From an uncultured Paracoccaceae bacterium (lineage in GTDB: Bacteria; Pseudomonadota; Alphaproteobacteria; Rhodobacterales; Rhodobacteraceae), in assembly GCA_947503965.1 (NCBI GenBank), contig CANNFU010000002.1, positions 310,001 through 374,000 on the forward strand: a stretch of DNA of 64,000 bases. The letters are read 5' to 3'. The notes under the pieces are model-generated. The model was not told the DNA's origin. It did not search any database and saw only the letters and a program-made list of their open reading frames with translations. Positions 55,354 to 64,000 of the stretch are shown here, piece by piece (the first letter of the stretch is position 1; each line of letters begins with the position of its first letter). The position numbers were made by a program, and so were the translations under genes.

Positions 55354-56847
55354 ATGAACGAAATAACTGCATTCAATGCAACCGGCGTGGAAGAAGCCAC
55401 CGCCGACCTGATGCCCCATTCGATTGAGGCCGAACAACAGCTTCTGGGCGCGATCCTGACAAATAACGACATCTTCGACCGGGTCGCCTCGATCATTGGT
55501 CCCCAGCATTTCTACGACCCCGTTCATGCCCGCATTTTTGAGACGGCGTCGGCACGCATTGCCAAAAACGCGCTTGCCAGCCCTGTTACGCTGAAAACCT
55601 TCCTTGAAGACGACGAAGGTTTGCAAGAACTGGGCGGCCCCGCCTATCTCGCCCGGCTTGCCGGTGCAGCGATCTCGGCCTTTGCCGCGCGTGACTATGC
55701 ACAGATGATTTATGACCTCGCCGTGCGGCGCGAACTGATCCAGGTCGGGCGCAACATCGCCGACAAGGCCGCCAAGGTCGATGTTGAAAGTGAGCCCAAG
55801 GAACAGATCGTCGAAGCGGAACAAGCGCTTTATGCGTTGGCCGAACAAGGCACATCCGAACAGGGCTTTCAGTCGTTTCTGCGCGCCGTTACCGACGCGG
55901 TGAATGTCGCCAATGCGGCGTATCAGCGTGATGGCGGGCTTGCGGGGATCTCGACCGGCCTGATCGACATGGACAAGAAACTAGGCGGCCTGCACAAATC
56001 CGACCTACTGATCCTTGCCGGGCGTCCGTCGATGGGGAAAACCTCGCTGGCCACCAACATCGCCTTTAACATCGCCAAAGCGTACAAAAAAGGCATCCTG
56101 CCGGATGGCAGCGAAGGTGCGGTGAATGGCGGTGTTGTGGGGTTTTATTCGCTTGAGATGAGCGCCGAACAACTTGCCGCCCGTATTCTGTCCGAGGCGT
56201 CCGAAGTACCGTCCGAACAGATCCGCCGCGGCGATATGACCGAGGCCGAATTCCGGCGCTTTGTCGATGCCGCCAAAAGCCTTGAAGCCTGCCCGCTTTT
56301 TATCGACGACACCCCTGCCCTTCCTATCGCGCAGCTTGCCGCCCGCGCCCGGCGGCTGAAGCGGACCCATGGGCTTGACGTGTTGATGGTGGATTATCTG
56401 CAGCTGGTGCGTGGCACCGGACGATCTGAGAACCGGGTGAACGAAATCTCTGAAATCACGATGGGCCTGAAAGCTATCGCGAAAGAGCTCAACATCCCCG
56501 TCGTTGCACTGTCGCAGCTGTCGCGTCAGGTTGAATCGCGCGAAGACAAGCGCCCGCAACTGTCAGACCTGCGCGAATCCGGCTCGATCGAGCAAGACGC
56601 CGATGTGGTCATGTTCGTGTTCCGCGAGGAATATTACAAGGAACGCGAAAAACCGGGCGATCATGAGATGGAAAAGATGGCCGCGTGGCAGGAAGAGATG
56701 GAGCGGCTGCACGGCAAAGCAGAGGTCGTTATCGGCAAGCAGCGGCATGGGCCGATTGGCACGGTCGAGCTGTCCTTCGAAGGACGATTCACACGATTCG
56801 GTAATCTGGTGAAGCCCTGGCAGCAGGGCGAAGATCAACAATTCTGA
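55354..56847 (+). CDS. dnaB: Replicative DNA helicase
   Basis: 497 aa. N-terminal DnaB domain (MPHSIEAEQQLLGAILTNND), linker helix, RecA-like core with Walker A LAGRPSMGKTSLA, Walker B LMVDYLQL and the DnaB motif DLRESGSIEQDADVVMFVFR. ATG at 55354 is preferred over GTG 55351; GAGG stands eight bases upstream. Hexameric helicase of the replication fork. Confidence 0.96.
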   Translation: MNEITAFNATGVEEATADLMPHSIEAEQQLLGAILTNNDIFDRVASIIGPQHFYDPVHARIFETASARIAKNALASPVTLKTFLEDDEGLQELGGPAYLARLAGAAISAFAARDYAQMIYDLAVRRELIQVGRNIADKAAKVDVESEPKEQIVEAEQALYALAEQGTSEQGFQSFLRAVTDAVNVANAAYQRDGGLAGISTGLIDMDKKLGGLHKSDLLILAGRPSMGKTSLATNIAFNIAKAYKKGILPDGSEGAVNGGVVGFYSLEMSAEQLAARILSEASEVPSEQIRRGDMTEAEFRRFVDAAKSLEACPLFIDDTPALPIAQLAARARRLKRTHGLDVLMVDYLQLVRGTGRSENRVNEISEITMGLKAIAKELNIPVVALSQLSRQVESREDKRPQLSDLRESGSIEQDADVVMFVFREEYYKEREKPGDHEMEKMAAWQEEMERLHGKAEVVIGKQRHGPIGTVELSFEGRFTRFGNLVKPWQQGEDQQF

Positions 56848-57013
56848 TATCGGCCCTCAGATTGTCCACGAACACGACATAACTCGGCGGAAAATCGCGC
56901 CATATTTCCGCCATTTCAGCGCCAATTTTCGATATTTTTCCGCCCTCTTTCGTTCACATTGCGTTCATCCTGATATAAGCTCTTTTTAACTATTCAGGGC
57001 TATTGATTGACGC

Positions 57014-57535
57014 ATGTTGAGTTACGATTTTGATATTTACTGCGCCGATGCATCGATGGCCCCGACCAATGGTGGAATCGCCCGCGGTCTAACCTTGGAT
57101 GGTCAGCGCCGCTCCGACAGCGTCATCGCAGTCTTTCGTGATCAGCAAACCGCAGATGCGGTTACATCCTCTCCGCCGGTGGTTCGCCTTTTTCTGGAAG
57201 AAACGGGTTTCGGCTTTGGTAGTGCAGATAATGTCACGCAATCAGGCTACGTCCCCGTGACTGATGTGGAAACGCGGCGTGGTCTTGTCGAACAACTGAC
57301 CCAGACATTGTCGAACCGCGCGTTGAAAAAGGCACTTAGCCGCGTTGCAAGGCAAAGCGCGTTTGATGTAGTCGCCTTTATCGAGGCTGTGGTCTCCACC
57401 GACAAAGCCGATGGGGAAATCGACGAAGATCACTTTATCACCCCGGCACCTGTAACGCCTCGCCGCCCCAGCGAATTACGCTGCAAAGGCATCAAAAGCC
57501 GGATGCGCCCCATGAATGGCGCAGCACCCGCATAG
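57014..57535 (+). CDS. Unknown protein
   Basis: 173 aa, no family recognised. The N-terminus (MLSYDFDIYCADASMAPTNG) has no signal peptide; the middle has a hydrophobic/acidic mix (VVRLFLEETGFGFGSADNV) and a helical segment LVEQLTQTLSNRALKKALSR; the tail is Arg/Pro-rich. The ribosome site is weak. Codon third positions are GC-rich like core genes, so it is probably real. Confidence 0.6.
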   Translation: MLSYDFDIYCADASMAPTNGGIARGLTLDGQRRSDSVIAVFRDQQTADAVTSSPPVVRLFLEETGFGFGSADNVTQSGYVPVTDVETRRGLVEQLTQTLSNRALKKALSRVARQSAFDVVAFIEAVVSTDKADGEIDEDHFITPAPVTPRRPSELRCKGIKSRMRPMNGAAPA

Positions 57536-57630
57536 GCAACGCCTGACATTGATCGGCACATCTGCTTGACCGTGCAAGGCACGTCTCGAACCGTCCCAAA
57601 CATCACCACATATCAATCCTGCAAAAGACG

Positions 57631-57653
57631 CTTGACCTGGAGTCACTCCAATA
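57631..57653. promoter_or_regulatory. MerR-type operator/promoter
   Basis: CTTGAC, then the dyad TGGAGT-C-ACTCCA, the pattern recognised by NmlR/AdhR-like MerR proteins. It sits 33-55 bp before the merR-like ATG. Confidence 0.65.
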
Positions 57654-57685
57654 CGCTACCCCCGTAGCAATCGGAGGATCAATCC

Positions 57686-58063
57686 ATGCGAATCAACGAA
57701 GCCGCCGACCGATCCGGGCTAAGCCAGGACACCATTCGGTTCTATGAAAAATCCGGCATGCTCGACACCATTCAGCGCGACGGGCGCGGATGGCGCGTGT
57801 TCAGCAGCGATGACATCAACTGGCTGACCACGCTTGAACGGCTGCGCGCCACGGGCATGCCACTGGATGACGTCAAACGTTTCGCGGTCTCCGCACATGC
57901 GCCCGACCGGGATGCACCGGAACAGCGGGCCAAACGGCTCGCACTTCTGGAACAGCATGCCGTCACCCTTGCCGCACGCGAGGCCGAATTGCAGGCGTGC
58001 AAGCATTACCTCAACCACAAGATCAATATGTATCGCACATCATTGGAGGTCACACATGACTGA
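57686..58063 (+). CDS. MerR family transcriptional regulator
   Basis: 125 aa. The HTH (RINEAADRSGLSQDTIRFYE) and wing (RGWRVFSSDDINWLTTLERL) are followed by a long dimerising helix with one Cys (LQACKHYLNH). It resembles NmlR/AdhR regulators that respond to aldehydes or electrophiles. GGAGG precedes the ATG. It overlaps the aldo/keto reductase start by 8 bp, its likely target. Confidence 0.88.
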   Translation: MRINEAADRSGLSQDTIRFYEKSGMLDTIQRDGRGWRVFSSDDINWLTTLERLRATGMPLDDVKRFAVSAHAPDRDAPEQRAKRLALLEQHAVTLAAREAELQACKHYLNHKINMYRTSLEVTHD

Positions 58064-59048
58064 TTTCAAACAGATTCCCACGCAACCCATGCTTGGCCTT
58101 GGCTGCTGGGCCATTGGCGGCCCCTTCTTCTATGACGGACGCGCCGTTGGCTGGGGCGAGGTGGATGACGCCACCTCCAAAGCAGCAATTGCAGCAGCCA
58201 TTGACCACGGCATCCGACATTTCGACACCGCACAAGCCTATGGCTGCGGCCATTCCGAAATCGTGCTTGGGGATGCGCTGAAAGCCCACCCTGACGTAGC
58301 CATTGCGACCAAAATCGGGCTAGGCATCAACACCGAAACCAAAACGCTTACCGGACATATGACCGACCCGGAGGCCGTCCGGCAAAGCATCGATGCGTCA
58401 CGCAAGCGGCTGGGACGCGACCGGATCGACCTTGTCCTGCACCATGTCAACGAGATGGAGATCGAAACGGCGCGGCCCACATTCGACATGCTTGCCACGC
58501 TTTATGATCAGGGGATCATCGGCGCCTATGGCTGGTCCACAGACTTGCCTGACAGTACGGCCGCCTTCGCAGATCATCCCGGATTTACGGCGGTTGAACA
58601 CGCGATGAATGTCCTGAAGCCAGCAGGCCATATGGTGCCGGTTGTGGAAAAACTGAACCTGCTGTCGCTGATCCGCTCGCCTTTGGCAATGGGTGTGCTG
58701 GGAGGCAAATACGACGCCACCACACAATTCAGCAAAGACGAAATCCGCGGCAGCAACCCTGGCTGGCAGGATTATTTCAAGAATGGCAGGATCACGGACG
58801 CATATATGGCCCAATTGAATGCAACGCGCGACATCCTGACCAGCGGCGGGCGCAGCCTTGCACAGGGCGCAATCGCCTGGCTTTGGGCACGCACACCAAA
58901 CGCGGTACCGATCCCCGGCTTCCGCACCCCCGAACAGGTCATCGACCTGTGCGGCGCGCTGGACATGGGGCCGCTCAGCACGGATCAAATGGCCCAGATC
59001 GAGGCGGTCCTTGACCGGCCAGAGGAAGGTCCGCCAACGCCCTCGTAA
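58056..59048 (+). CDS. Aldo/keto reductase
   Basis: 330 aa TIM-barrel NADPH oxidoreductase. Catalytic Asp/Tyr are in RHFDTAQAYGCGHSE, Lys in VAIATKIGLG and His in LVLHHVNEME; the cofactor region is GGRSLAQGAIAWLWARTPNA. Coupled to the merR-like gene, it probably detoxifies the aldehyde or quinone sensed by that regulator. ATG 58056 follows GGAGG. Confidence 0.9.
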   Translation: MTDFKQIPTQPMLGLGCWAIGGPFFYDGRAVGWGEVDDATSKAAIAAAIDHGIRHFDTAQAYGCGHSEIVLGDALKAHPDVAIATKIGLGINTETKTLTGHMTDPEAVRQSIDASRKRLGRDRIDLVLHHVNEMEIETARPTFDMLATLYDQGIIGAYGWSTDLPDSTAAFADHPGFTAVEHAMNVLKPAGHMVPVVEKLNLLSLIRSPLAMGVLGGKYDATTQFSKDEIRGSNPGWQDYFKNGRITDAYMAQLNATRDILTSGGRSLAQGAIAWLWARTPNAVPIPGFRTPEQVIDLCGALDMGPLSTDQMAQIEAVLDRPEEGPPTPS

Positions 59049-59137
59049 AAAATTCGGGAATAAAACTGCAAGCTCAAGCGTAACACGGACATAGGCGTCG
59101 CAAATCGCGGCCTATGTCAGTCAATTTGGAGCTTGAA

Positions 59138-59524
59138 ATGATACGCTATGCAGCACTCACCCTTGGTATTCTCATCGCTGGCTGTGATGAGGCTTACGGC
59201 TATGGATCATCCGCTTCTGACGCCGCGACACCCGTGTCAGGCGTCGATACCCACGAAATCCTGACGGCTGCAAACGGCATGACGCTCTATACCTTTGATG
59301 AGGACGGCAAAGGTGTGTCAAATTGCTACTATAGCTGTGCTGAAAACTGGCCCCCCTACTTTGCAGGCCGTGAAGACATCGCCGGGCTGACCCGGATCGA
59401 ACGGCGCGACGGCATGCAGCAATGGGCCAAAGACGGCGCACCGCTTTACTTCTGGATCGGCGACACGGCACCGGGCGATACAACCGGTGACGGCATCCGC
59501 GGCGTTTGGCACGTCGCACGCTAG
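59138..59524 (+). CDS. COG4315-type lipoprotein
   Basis: 128 aa. MIRYAALTLGILIAGC ends in lipobox IAGC. Then the repeat landmarks LTAANGMTLYTFDEDGKG, CYYSCAENWPPYFAG and QWAKDGAPLYFWIGD, typical of the predicted secreted lipoproteins with D-x-x-G-x-S-x-C-x-x-x-C motif. Often encoded next to ECF sigma/anti-sigma genes, as here. Function unknown. ATG 59138 follows GGAG. Confidence 0.85.
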   Translation: MIRYAALTLGILIAGCDEAYGYGSSASDAATPVSGVDTHEILTAANGMTLYTFDEDGKGVSNCYYSCAENWPPYFAGREDIAGLTRIERRDGMQQWAKDGAPLYFWIGDTAPGDTTGDGIRGVWHVAR

Positions 59525-59678
59525 ACGGACCGGACCCATGATCATCGCATTCCCGTCTGATGCAGGCGCGACTCGTCACGTACGTCGCAGGCAAAATCAA
59601 CCCATTGAAAGGCACCGCAAAATGGCCGATGGTGGGTCGAATTCAATGCGCCACCCTGTCCTTCAGCAACGCGATGTC

Positions 59679-60185
59679 ATGACACCGGACCAGTTCAAAA
59701 CAGAAATGATCGGTCTTCTCCCGCGGCTGCGCCGGTTTGCGCTGTCGCTGACGCGCTCTGGCCCTGACGCGGATGATCTGTTGCAGGACGCCTGCACCAA
59801 TGCGCTGCAGAAGTGGCAGCAATATGATCCGGCGCAGCCGTTTGACCGTTGGATGTTCCGGGTCATACGAAACCTGTGGGTCAGCGAAATCCGCAAACGC
59901 AATGTGCGGATGGGCGAAGGACAGATCGATGCCCAAGAGACGCATGAATTGCAATCACCCGGCTCTGCAGAAGAAACGCTGACGGCAAAACAGGTGCGCC
60001 GCAAGGTCGCCGATCTTGATCAGGACCTCGCGCAGCCGCTAATGCTCGTCTGTGCCGAAGGGTATAGCTACAAAGAAGCCGCAGAACTCCTAAATATACC
60101 AATAGGCACGGTGATGAGCCGTATTCACCGTGCGCGTAAGTTACTCGTATCAAATCTGTCGGTTCAGGAAAGCATGCAGCGATGA
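59679..60185 (+). CDS. ECF sigma factor
   Basis: 168 aa. Sigma-2 region (LRRFALSLTRSGPDADDLLQ, FDRWMFRVIRNLWVSEIRKR) and sigma-4 region (GYSYKEAAELLNIPIGTVMS). The start is uncertain: ATG 59679 fits the family; upstream ATGs at 59646 and 59622 are open. It overlaps the anti-sigma gene by 4 bp. Confidence 0.92.
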   Translation: MTPDQFKTEMIGLLPRLRRFALSLTRSGPDADDLLQDACTNALQKWQQYDPAQPFDRWMFRVIRNLWVSEIRKRNVRMGEGQIDAQETHELQSPGSAEETLTAKQVRRKVADLDQDLAQPLMLVCAEGYSYKEAAELLNIPIGTVMSRIHRARKLLVSNLSVQESMQR

Positions 60186-60946
60186 CGGACCTTTCGATAA
60201 AACTCAGCGCCTATCTGGATGGCGAACTGGACGCCGTCGAAGCCGCCGAGATCGAGGCGCGGCTCGAATCCGATCCGCTTGCGCGGCTGGAGCTTGACGA
60301 ATTGATTCAGGCTGATGCGATCGCACAGGAAGAATTCGAGAAGATGCTGGATGAACCGGTGCCCTTCGCGCTGGCCCAGCAGATCAAGAACACGTCACTT
60401 GAACTCAAAACCGCACCCGCGCGCCCGATCTGGGGGACACTGGCCGCCAGCCTTGTCGTTTTCGTCCTGGGCGGGGCCAGCGGTTTTCTTTTGCGGGGCG
60501 AAGGCGCGCCGGTACAAACTGCCGGCTGGCTTGCCGATATCGCGGATTACCACGAGGTTTACGCGAGCCAGGGACGACATCTGGTCGAGGTCGGGGCGGA
60601 CGAATCCGATCATATTGAAACCTGGCTGGGCAACACGATCGGGACCCCGTTCAGCATTCCCGACCTGACCGAATTCGGCCTGACCTTCGAAGGCGGGCGG
60701 CTATTGGTGGCCAATGCAAAGCCGGTGGCGCAATTGATGTACCGCCTGCCCGACGGCACTGTTGTCGCGCTGTGCCTGCAACAAAGCAATCGCAGCGATC
60801 CTGGCGTGCTCGAATTCCGCGAACAAACAATCAACGGCTTCGATTTCGTCTCATGGACGGCTGATGGCGCTGATTACGTGGTCATCGGGCCCGGCGGACA
60901 ACCCGGGCTGACGGATATCGCAGCGAGTGCGGCGTTAGAGATTTAA
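60182..60946 (+). CDS. Anti-sigma factor, membrane-anchored
   Basis: 254 aa. N-terminal sigma-binding domain (SIKLSAYLDGELDAVEAAEI) without the HxxxCxxC zinc motif, one membrane helix near residue 85 (LAASLVVFVLGGASGFLL), and a periplasmic domain (YHEVYASQGRHLVEVGADES). It should hold the upstream ECF sigma factor inactive until an envelope signal arrives. ATGA overlap with the sigma gene. Confidence 0.9.
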   Translation: MTDLSIKLSAYLDGELDAVEAAEIEARLESDPLARLELDELIQADAIAQEEFEKMLDEPVPFALAQQIKNTSLELKTAPARPIWGTLAASLVVFVLGGASGFLLRGEGAPVQTAGWLADIADYHEVYASQGRHLVEVGADESDHIETWLGNTIGTPFSIPDLTEFGLTFEGGRLLVANAKPVAQLMYRLPDGTVVALCLQQSNRSDPGVLEFREQTINGFDFVSWTADGADYVVIGPGGQPGLTDIAASAALEI

Positions 60947-61031
60947 GCTACTCTGCTGGCTCTTTAATACCAATCGCCGCGCGATCTGACGCGTAATGCC
61001 GGATACCCAAGACACACCTCGTCCTCAGGTT

Positions 61032-61088
61032 AGCCAGACAATTGTATGTACAGCGTATGTACAGGTTCTGTACGCGATGTTTACAGCG
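61032..61088 (+). repeat. GTACAG palindrome element, copy B
   Basis: AGCCAGAC, TGTATGTACAGC, the 20-mer GTATGTACAGGTTCTGTACG (61055-61074), five bases, then TTTACAGCG: the same order and spacing as at 30953-31006. It lies in the 253-bp gap between the anti-sigma gene and alr, about 130 bp before the alr start. Confidence 0.7.
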
Positions 61089-61199
61089 CATTTGAGGGTT
61101 AGCGTTAAGATTTGAACCTATGGCTTAATGAACACGAAACCTTTGCCGGTGTTTTGTTAACCTCTTGCCGCCTCTGAATTGGCCTGCCACAAGGTGCGC

Positions 61200-62237
61200 A
61201 TGAGCACCGGACGCCTGATCATTGACCTTGATGCCGTTGTCGCCAATTGGCGCGCATTGGACGGTATGACCACCTGCAAAACAGGCGCCGTGGTCAAGGC
61301 CGATGGCTATGGTCTGGGGGCCGCAAACGTGGCCAAGGCGCTGTTCAAGGCAGGCGTACGCCAGTTCTTTGTCGCCGTTGCGGAAGAGGCCGTCGCGATC
61401 CGCGAAGAGCTGGGGCCAAAGCCCGATATCAGCGTTTTTTCCGGCCACATGAAGGGCGACACGGACCTGATCCGCGAACTGCGACTGACGCCGATGCTCA
61501 ACAGCGTTGAACAGCTGACCCAGCATCTGGAAACCCTGCCCGGTCACCCTTTTGGCATCCAGCTCGACACCGGCATGAACCGGTTGGGCATGGAGGTGCA
61601 AGAATGGGCCGCCGTGGCAGAACTCGCCCTGTCACAAAACCCGACACTGGTGATGTCACATCTGGCGTGCGCGGATGAACCTGATCATCCCATGAACCCG
61701 CATCAGCTTGATAACTTTCGGAAAATGACGGACGGCATCAGCGCGCCACGCTCGCTTGCCGCGACGGGTGGCATCCTGCTTGGCCCGGAATACCACTTTG
61801 ATCTGACCCGCCCCGGCATCGGTCTTTATGGCGGTCTACCGTTTGAAAACGCTGCATCTGCCATCGAGCTTGACCTGCCTGTTATTCAGGTGCGCGATGT
61901 CAGCGAAGGCGAGGTTGTCGGCTATGGCAATACCTGGCAGGCAGAACGGCCCAGTCGCATCGCCACGGTGTCCGGCGGCTATGCTGACGGCATCTTTCGC
62001 ATCCTGTCGGACAAGGCCAAACTTTATCATGGCGACCAGCCCTGCAAGGTGATTGGCCGGGTCTCGATGGACCTGCTGACGGTCGATGTGACCGACCTGC
62101 CTGATGTGCCCGGCAAACTGACGCTGATCGGCCCGCAACAGACCGTTGATGACCTTGCCGCGCAGGCGCAGACCATCGGGTACGAGGTGCTGACACAGCT
62201 TGGGCGGCGCTATAGCCGCAAAACCTTTGGCAAATAG
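61200..62237 (+). CDS. alr: Alanine racemase
   Basis: 345 aa. PLP-binding Lys in [15 protein letters not shown]; the second catalytic Tyr in VVGYGNTWQ; Arg in RPGIGLYGG region. It supplies D-alanine for peptidoglycan. ATG 61200 follows AAGG; an upstream in-frame start at 61179 is less likely. Confidence 0.95.
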   Translation: MSTGRLIIDLDAVVANWRALDGMTTCKTGAVVKADGYGLGAANVAKALFKAGVRQFFVAVAEEAVAIREELGPKPDISVFSGHMKGDTDLIRELRLTPMLNSVEQLTQHLETLPGHPFGIQLDTGMNRLGMEVQEWAAVAELALSQNPTLVMSHLACADEPDHPMNPHQLDNFRKMTDGISAPRSLAATGGILLGPEYHFDLTRPGIGLYGGLPFENAASAIELDLPVIQVRDVSEGEVVGYGNTWQAERPSRIATVSGGYADGIFRILSDKAKLYHGDQPCKVIGRVSMDLLTVDVTDLPDVPGKLTLIGPQQTVDDLAAQAQTIGYEVLTQLGRRYSRKTFGK

Positions 62238-62282
62238 GCCTGACAGCCCCTACATAGGTCCAAGGTTTCATTAAGGTTTCTC

Positions 62283-62729
62283 ATGTTAAACATTCTGCGC
62301 GTCGCCAACCTCTCGCTGTTAATACTTTTCCCCATCGCCTGGTTCGCGCCATTGATGCGCGCCGGCCTGCTACCGCTTTTTGGCCTGACCGAAATCAGCG
62401 TGATCACCGGTATGCAGGCGCTTTGGGAAAGCGATGTGGCGCTGGCGTTGCTGGTCACGGCTTTTGCGCTTTTCGCGCCTTATCTTAAGACGATCGGCAT
62501 CGCGCTTGTCCATTTTAACCTATTGAAAGATAACACGATTCCCGTTCTTTCGTGGATCGGAAAACTGGCCATGGCCGATGTCTTTCTGATCGCCCTTTAT
62601 ATCGTAGTGTTCAAAGGTGTCGGCATCGGCAAGGTCGAAACCGGCTGGGGCTTGTACATGTTCACCGCCTGCATCCTTGCCTCAATCGTCATCTCTGCGC
62701 TGACCCCGAAAGCCAAGGCCACCGCGTAA
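62283..62729 (+). CDS. PqiA-like membrane protein
   Basis: 148 aa, four membrane helices. PLMRAGLLPLFGLTEISVIT and SWIGKLAMADVFLIALYIVV match the paraquat-inducible protein A fold, half-length relative to E. coli PqiA and without its zinc ribbons. Role probably in envelope lipid transport, unproven. Confidence 0.8.
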   Translation: MLNILRVANLSLLILFPIAWFAPLMRAGLLPLFGLTEISVITGMQALWESDVALALLVTAFALFAPYLKTIGIALVHFNLLKDNTIPVLSWIGKLAMADVFLIALYIVVFKGVGIGKVETGWGLYMFTACILASIVISALTPKAKATA

Positions 62730-62768
62730 CCCATTGCCCTGCCCGGCAAACTGGTCCAAAAGGTGAAC

Positions 62769-64000
62769 ATGGCCAAAGATCTTTCCTATTCCTGCAACGA
62801 ATGCGGTGCCAGTTTCAGCAAATGGTCCGGGCGCTGTGATGGTTGCGGCGCGTGGAATTCGATCACCGAACACAAGGCGCTGGCGTCCGGGCCCAAGGGC
62901 AAGACGCTGGGCGGCGCCCGCGGCAGACCGATCACGCTGACCGATCTTGAAACGCAGGAAAAAGAACCGCCGCGCACCATGTCCGGCGTCGGCGAACTTG
63001 ACCGCGTGCTTGGCGGCGGTTTGGTCAACGCGTCTGCGTTGCTGGTGGGCGGTGATCCAGGCATCGGCAAGTCGACCCTGCTGTTGCAGGCTGCTGCAAG
63101 ATTCGCCCGTAACGGATTGAAAGTCATCTACATTTCAGGCGAGGAATCAAACGCTCAGGTCCAGATGCGCGCCCGCCGGCTGGGGCTGGAGAAAAGCCCC
63201 GTGATGCTGGCGGCTGAAACCAATCTGCGCGATATTCTGACAACGCTGGAGGCCGAAAAACCCGACCTCGCCATCATCGATTCCATCCAGACCATGTGGG
63301 CCGATAATGTCGACAGCGCCCCCGGCAGTGTATCCCAAGTCCGCTCGTCAGCGCATGAGCTGACCACATTCGCCAAACGTAACGGCATGTCCGTCGTCAT
63401 GGTCGGCCACGTCACCAAAGACGGCACGATCGCTGGCCCCCGCGTCGTCGAACACATGGTCGACACAGTGCTCTATTTCGAAGGTGAGCGTGGCCATCAA
63501 TTCCGTATCCTGCGGTCCGTCAAGAACCGGTTCGGCCCCGCAGACGAAATCGGCGTGTTCGAAATGACCGGTAAAGGTCTGGCAGAGGTCAAGAATCCCT
63601 CTGCCCTGTTCCTGTCGGAACGGGGCACCCCTGCCCCCGGCTCGGTTGTGTTTGCGGGCATCGAAGGCACAAGACCGATGCTGTGCGAGATCCAGGCACT
63701 TGTGGCACCTTCGCCACACAGCCAACCCCGCCGATCAGTGGTCGGATGGGATGGCGGACGGCTTGCCATGATCCTGGCGGTGCTCGAATCGCGCTGCGGC
63801 GTGCCCTTCACCGGATTGGACGTTTATCTCAATGTAGCAGGGGGTTTACGCATCTCTGAACCCGCTGCGGACCTTGCTGTGGCGGCGGCACTTGTATCGG
63901 CCCGCGAAGATGCCGCGCTGCCGTCCGAGGCGGTTGTTTTTGGTGAAATCAGCCTGTCCGGTGCGCTGCGTCCTGTCGTGCAAACCGAAAATAGATTGAA
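62769..64000 (+). CDS. radA: DNA repair protein RadA/Sms, 3' end cut by window edge
   Basis: 410 codons to the right edge; usual length about 455, so roughly 45 residues are missing. N-terminal C4 zinc finger (CNECGASFSKW, RCDGCGAW), Walker A GGDPGIGKSTLLLQ, RadA-specific KNRFG, and a Lon-like domain (FTGLDVYLNVAGGLRISEPA). RadA drives branch migration in recombination. ATG 62769 follows AGGTGA. Confidence 0.96.
   Translation, partial: MAKDLSYSCNECGASFSKWSGRCDGCGAWNSITEHKALASGPKGKTLGGARGRPITLTDLETQEKEPPRTMSGVGELDRVLGGGLVNASALLVGGDPGIGKSTLLLQAAARFARNGLKVIYISGEESNAQVQMRARRLGLEKSPVMLAAETNLRDILTTLEAEKPDLAIIDSIQTMWADNVDSAPGSVSQVRSSAHELTTFAKRNGMSVVMVGHVTKDGTIAGPRVVEHMVDTVLYFEGERGHQFRILRSVKNRFGPADEIGVFEMTGKGLAEVKNPSALFLSERGTPAPGSVVFAGIEGTRPMLCEIQALVAPSPHSQPRRSVVGWDGGRLAMILAVLESRCGVPFTGLDVYLNVAGGLRISEPAADLAVAAALVSAREDAALPSEAVVFGEISLSGALRPVVQTENRL

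Overview
The window is chromosomal DNA from an alphaproteobacterium of the order Rhodobacterales (Roseobacter group; a Loktanella/Yoonia-like genus is a guess). The basis is hemA with an Alphaproteobacteria-type N-terminus and an upstream FNR box, GC-rich coding DNA with strong third-position GC, lineage-typical genes (DUF2849/DUF934 next to cysI/cysH, an AerR/PpaA-like B12 protein, DUF1127, DUF1203) and the paired palindromes seen in front of cysI. I see no rRNA, CRISPR array, intact prophage or intact insertion sequence. Most of the window is ordinary core genome.

Layout. 1-4.6 kb: hemA (cut by the left edge), an M20 peptidase and a GtrA/GtrB-type surface glycosylation operon. 4.8-8.1 kb: an AT-richer accessory segment between two nearly identical tRNA-Asp genes, holding three decayed copies of one small gene, a lipoprotein, an AAC(6')-like acetyltransferase and two unknown proteins. 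8.2-16.8 kb: pirin, GFA protein, two tRNA-Val genes, a phosphatase, an exported nucleosidase, HU, lon and tgt. 16.9-25.6 kb: two MFS exporters, SufT- and SufA-type Fe-S proteins, an acetyltransferase, a secreted glycerophosphodiesterase, a SatD-DUF3307 pair separated by a striking repeat array, TfoX, a 2OG dioxygenase and tpiA, whose stop codon lies inside a MITE-like palindromic element. 25.8-31.5 kb: B12-binding regulator, cytochrome P450, L,D-transpeptidase, a hydroxyisobutyrate/threonate-type dehydrogenase and an Lrp regulator. 31.6-37.1 kb: assimilatory sulfate reduction operon (cysG, DUF2849, cysI, cysH, DUF934) followed by ferredoxin-NADP reductase. 37.1-40.3 kb: Ala-rich membrane-anchored protein, infC, OmpA-family protein. 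40.4-50.3 kb: form II CO-dehydrogenase-like molybdenum hydroxylase (coxS-coxL-coxM) with its maturation set (MoxR ATPase/CoxE, XdhC, molybdopterin-binding protein), interrupted by an arsR-SRPBCC pair. 50.4-64 kb: glutaryl-CoA dehydrogenase, a lineage-specific protein, pyrC-pyrE, dnaB, MerR-aldo/keto reductase, an ECF sigma/anti-sigma pair, alr, a PqiA-like protein and radA (cut by the right edge).

The most interesting signal is at 21.7-23.2 kb. A SatD-family protein, whose N-terminal part reads like a degenerate class III nucleotide cyclase and whose C-terminus looks like a helix-turn-helix, is followed by four 29-bp units of alternating inverted half-sites and then by a polytopic DUF3307 membrane protein. 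This looks like an autoregulated sensor-effector unit. Other signals are a probable AUC start codon on an MFS gene, a probable AUA start on infC, a conserved GTACAG palindrome element present twice 30 kb apart, and the decayed triplicated gene between the tRNA-Asp copies. All functional statements come from reading the sequence; no database search was run.
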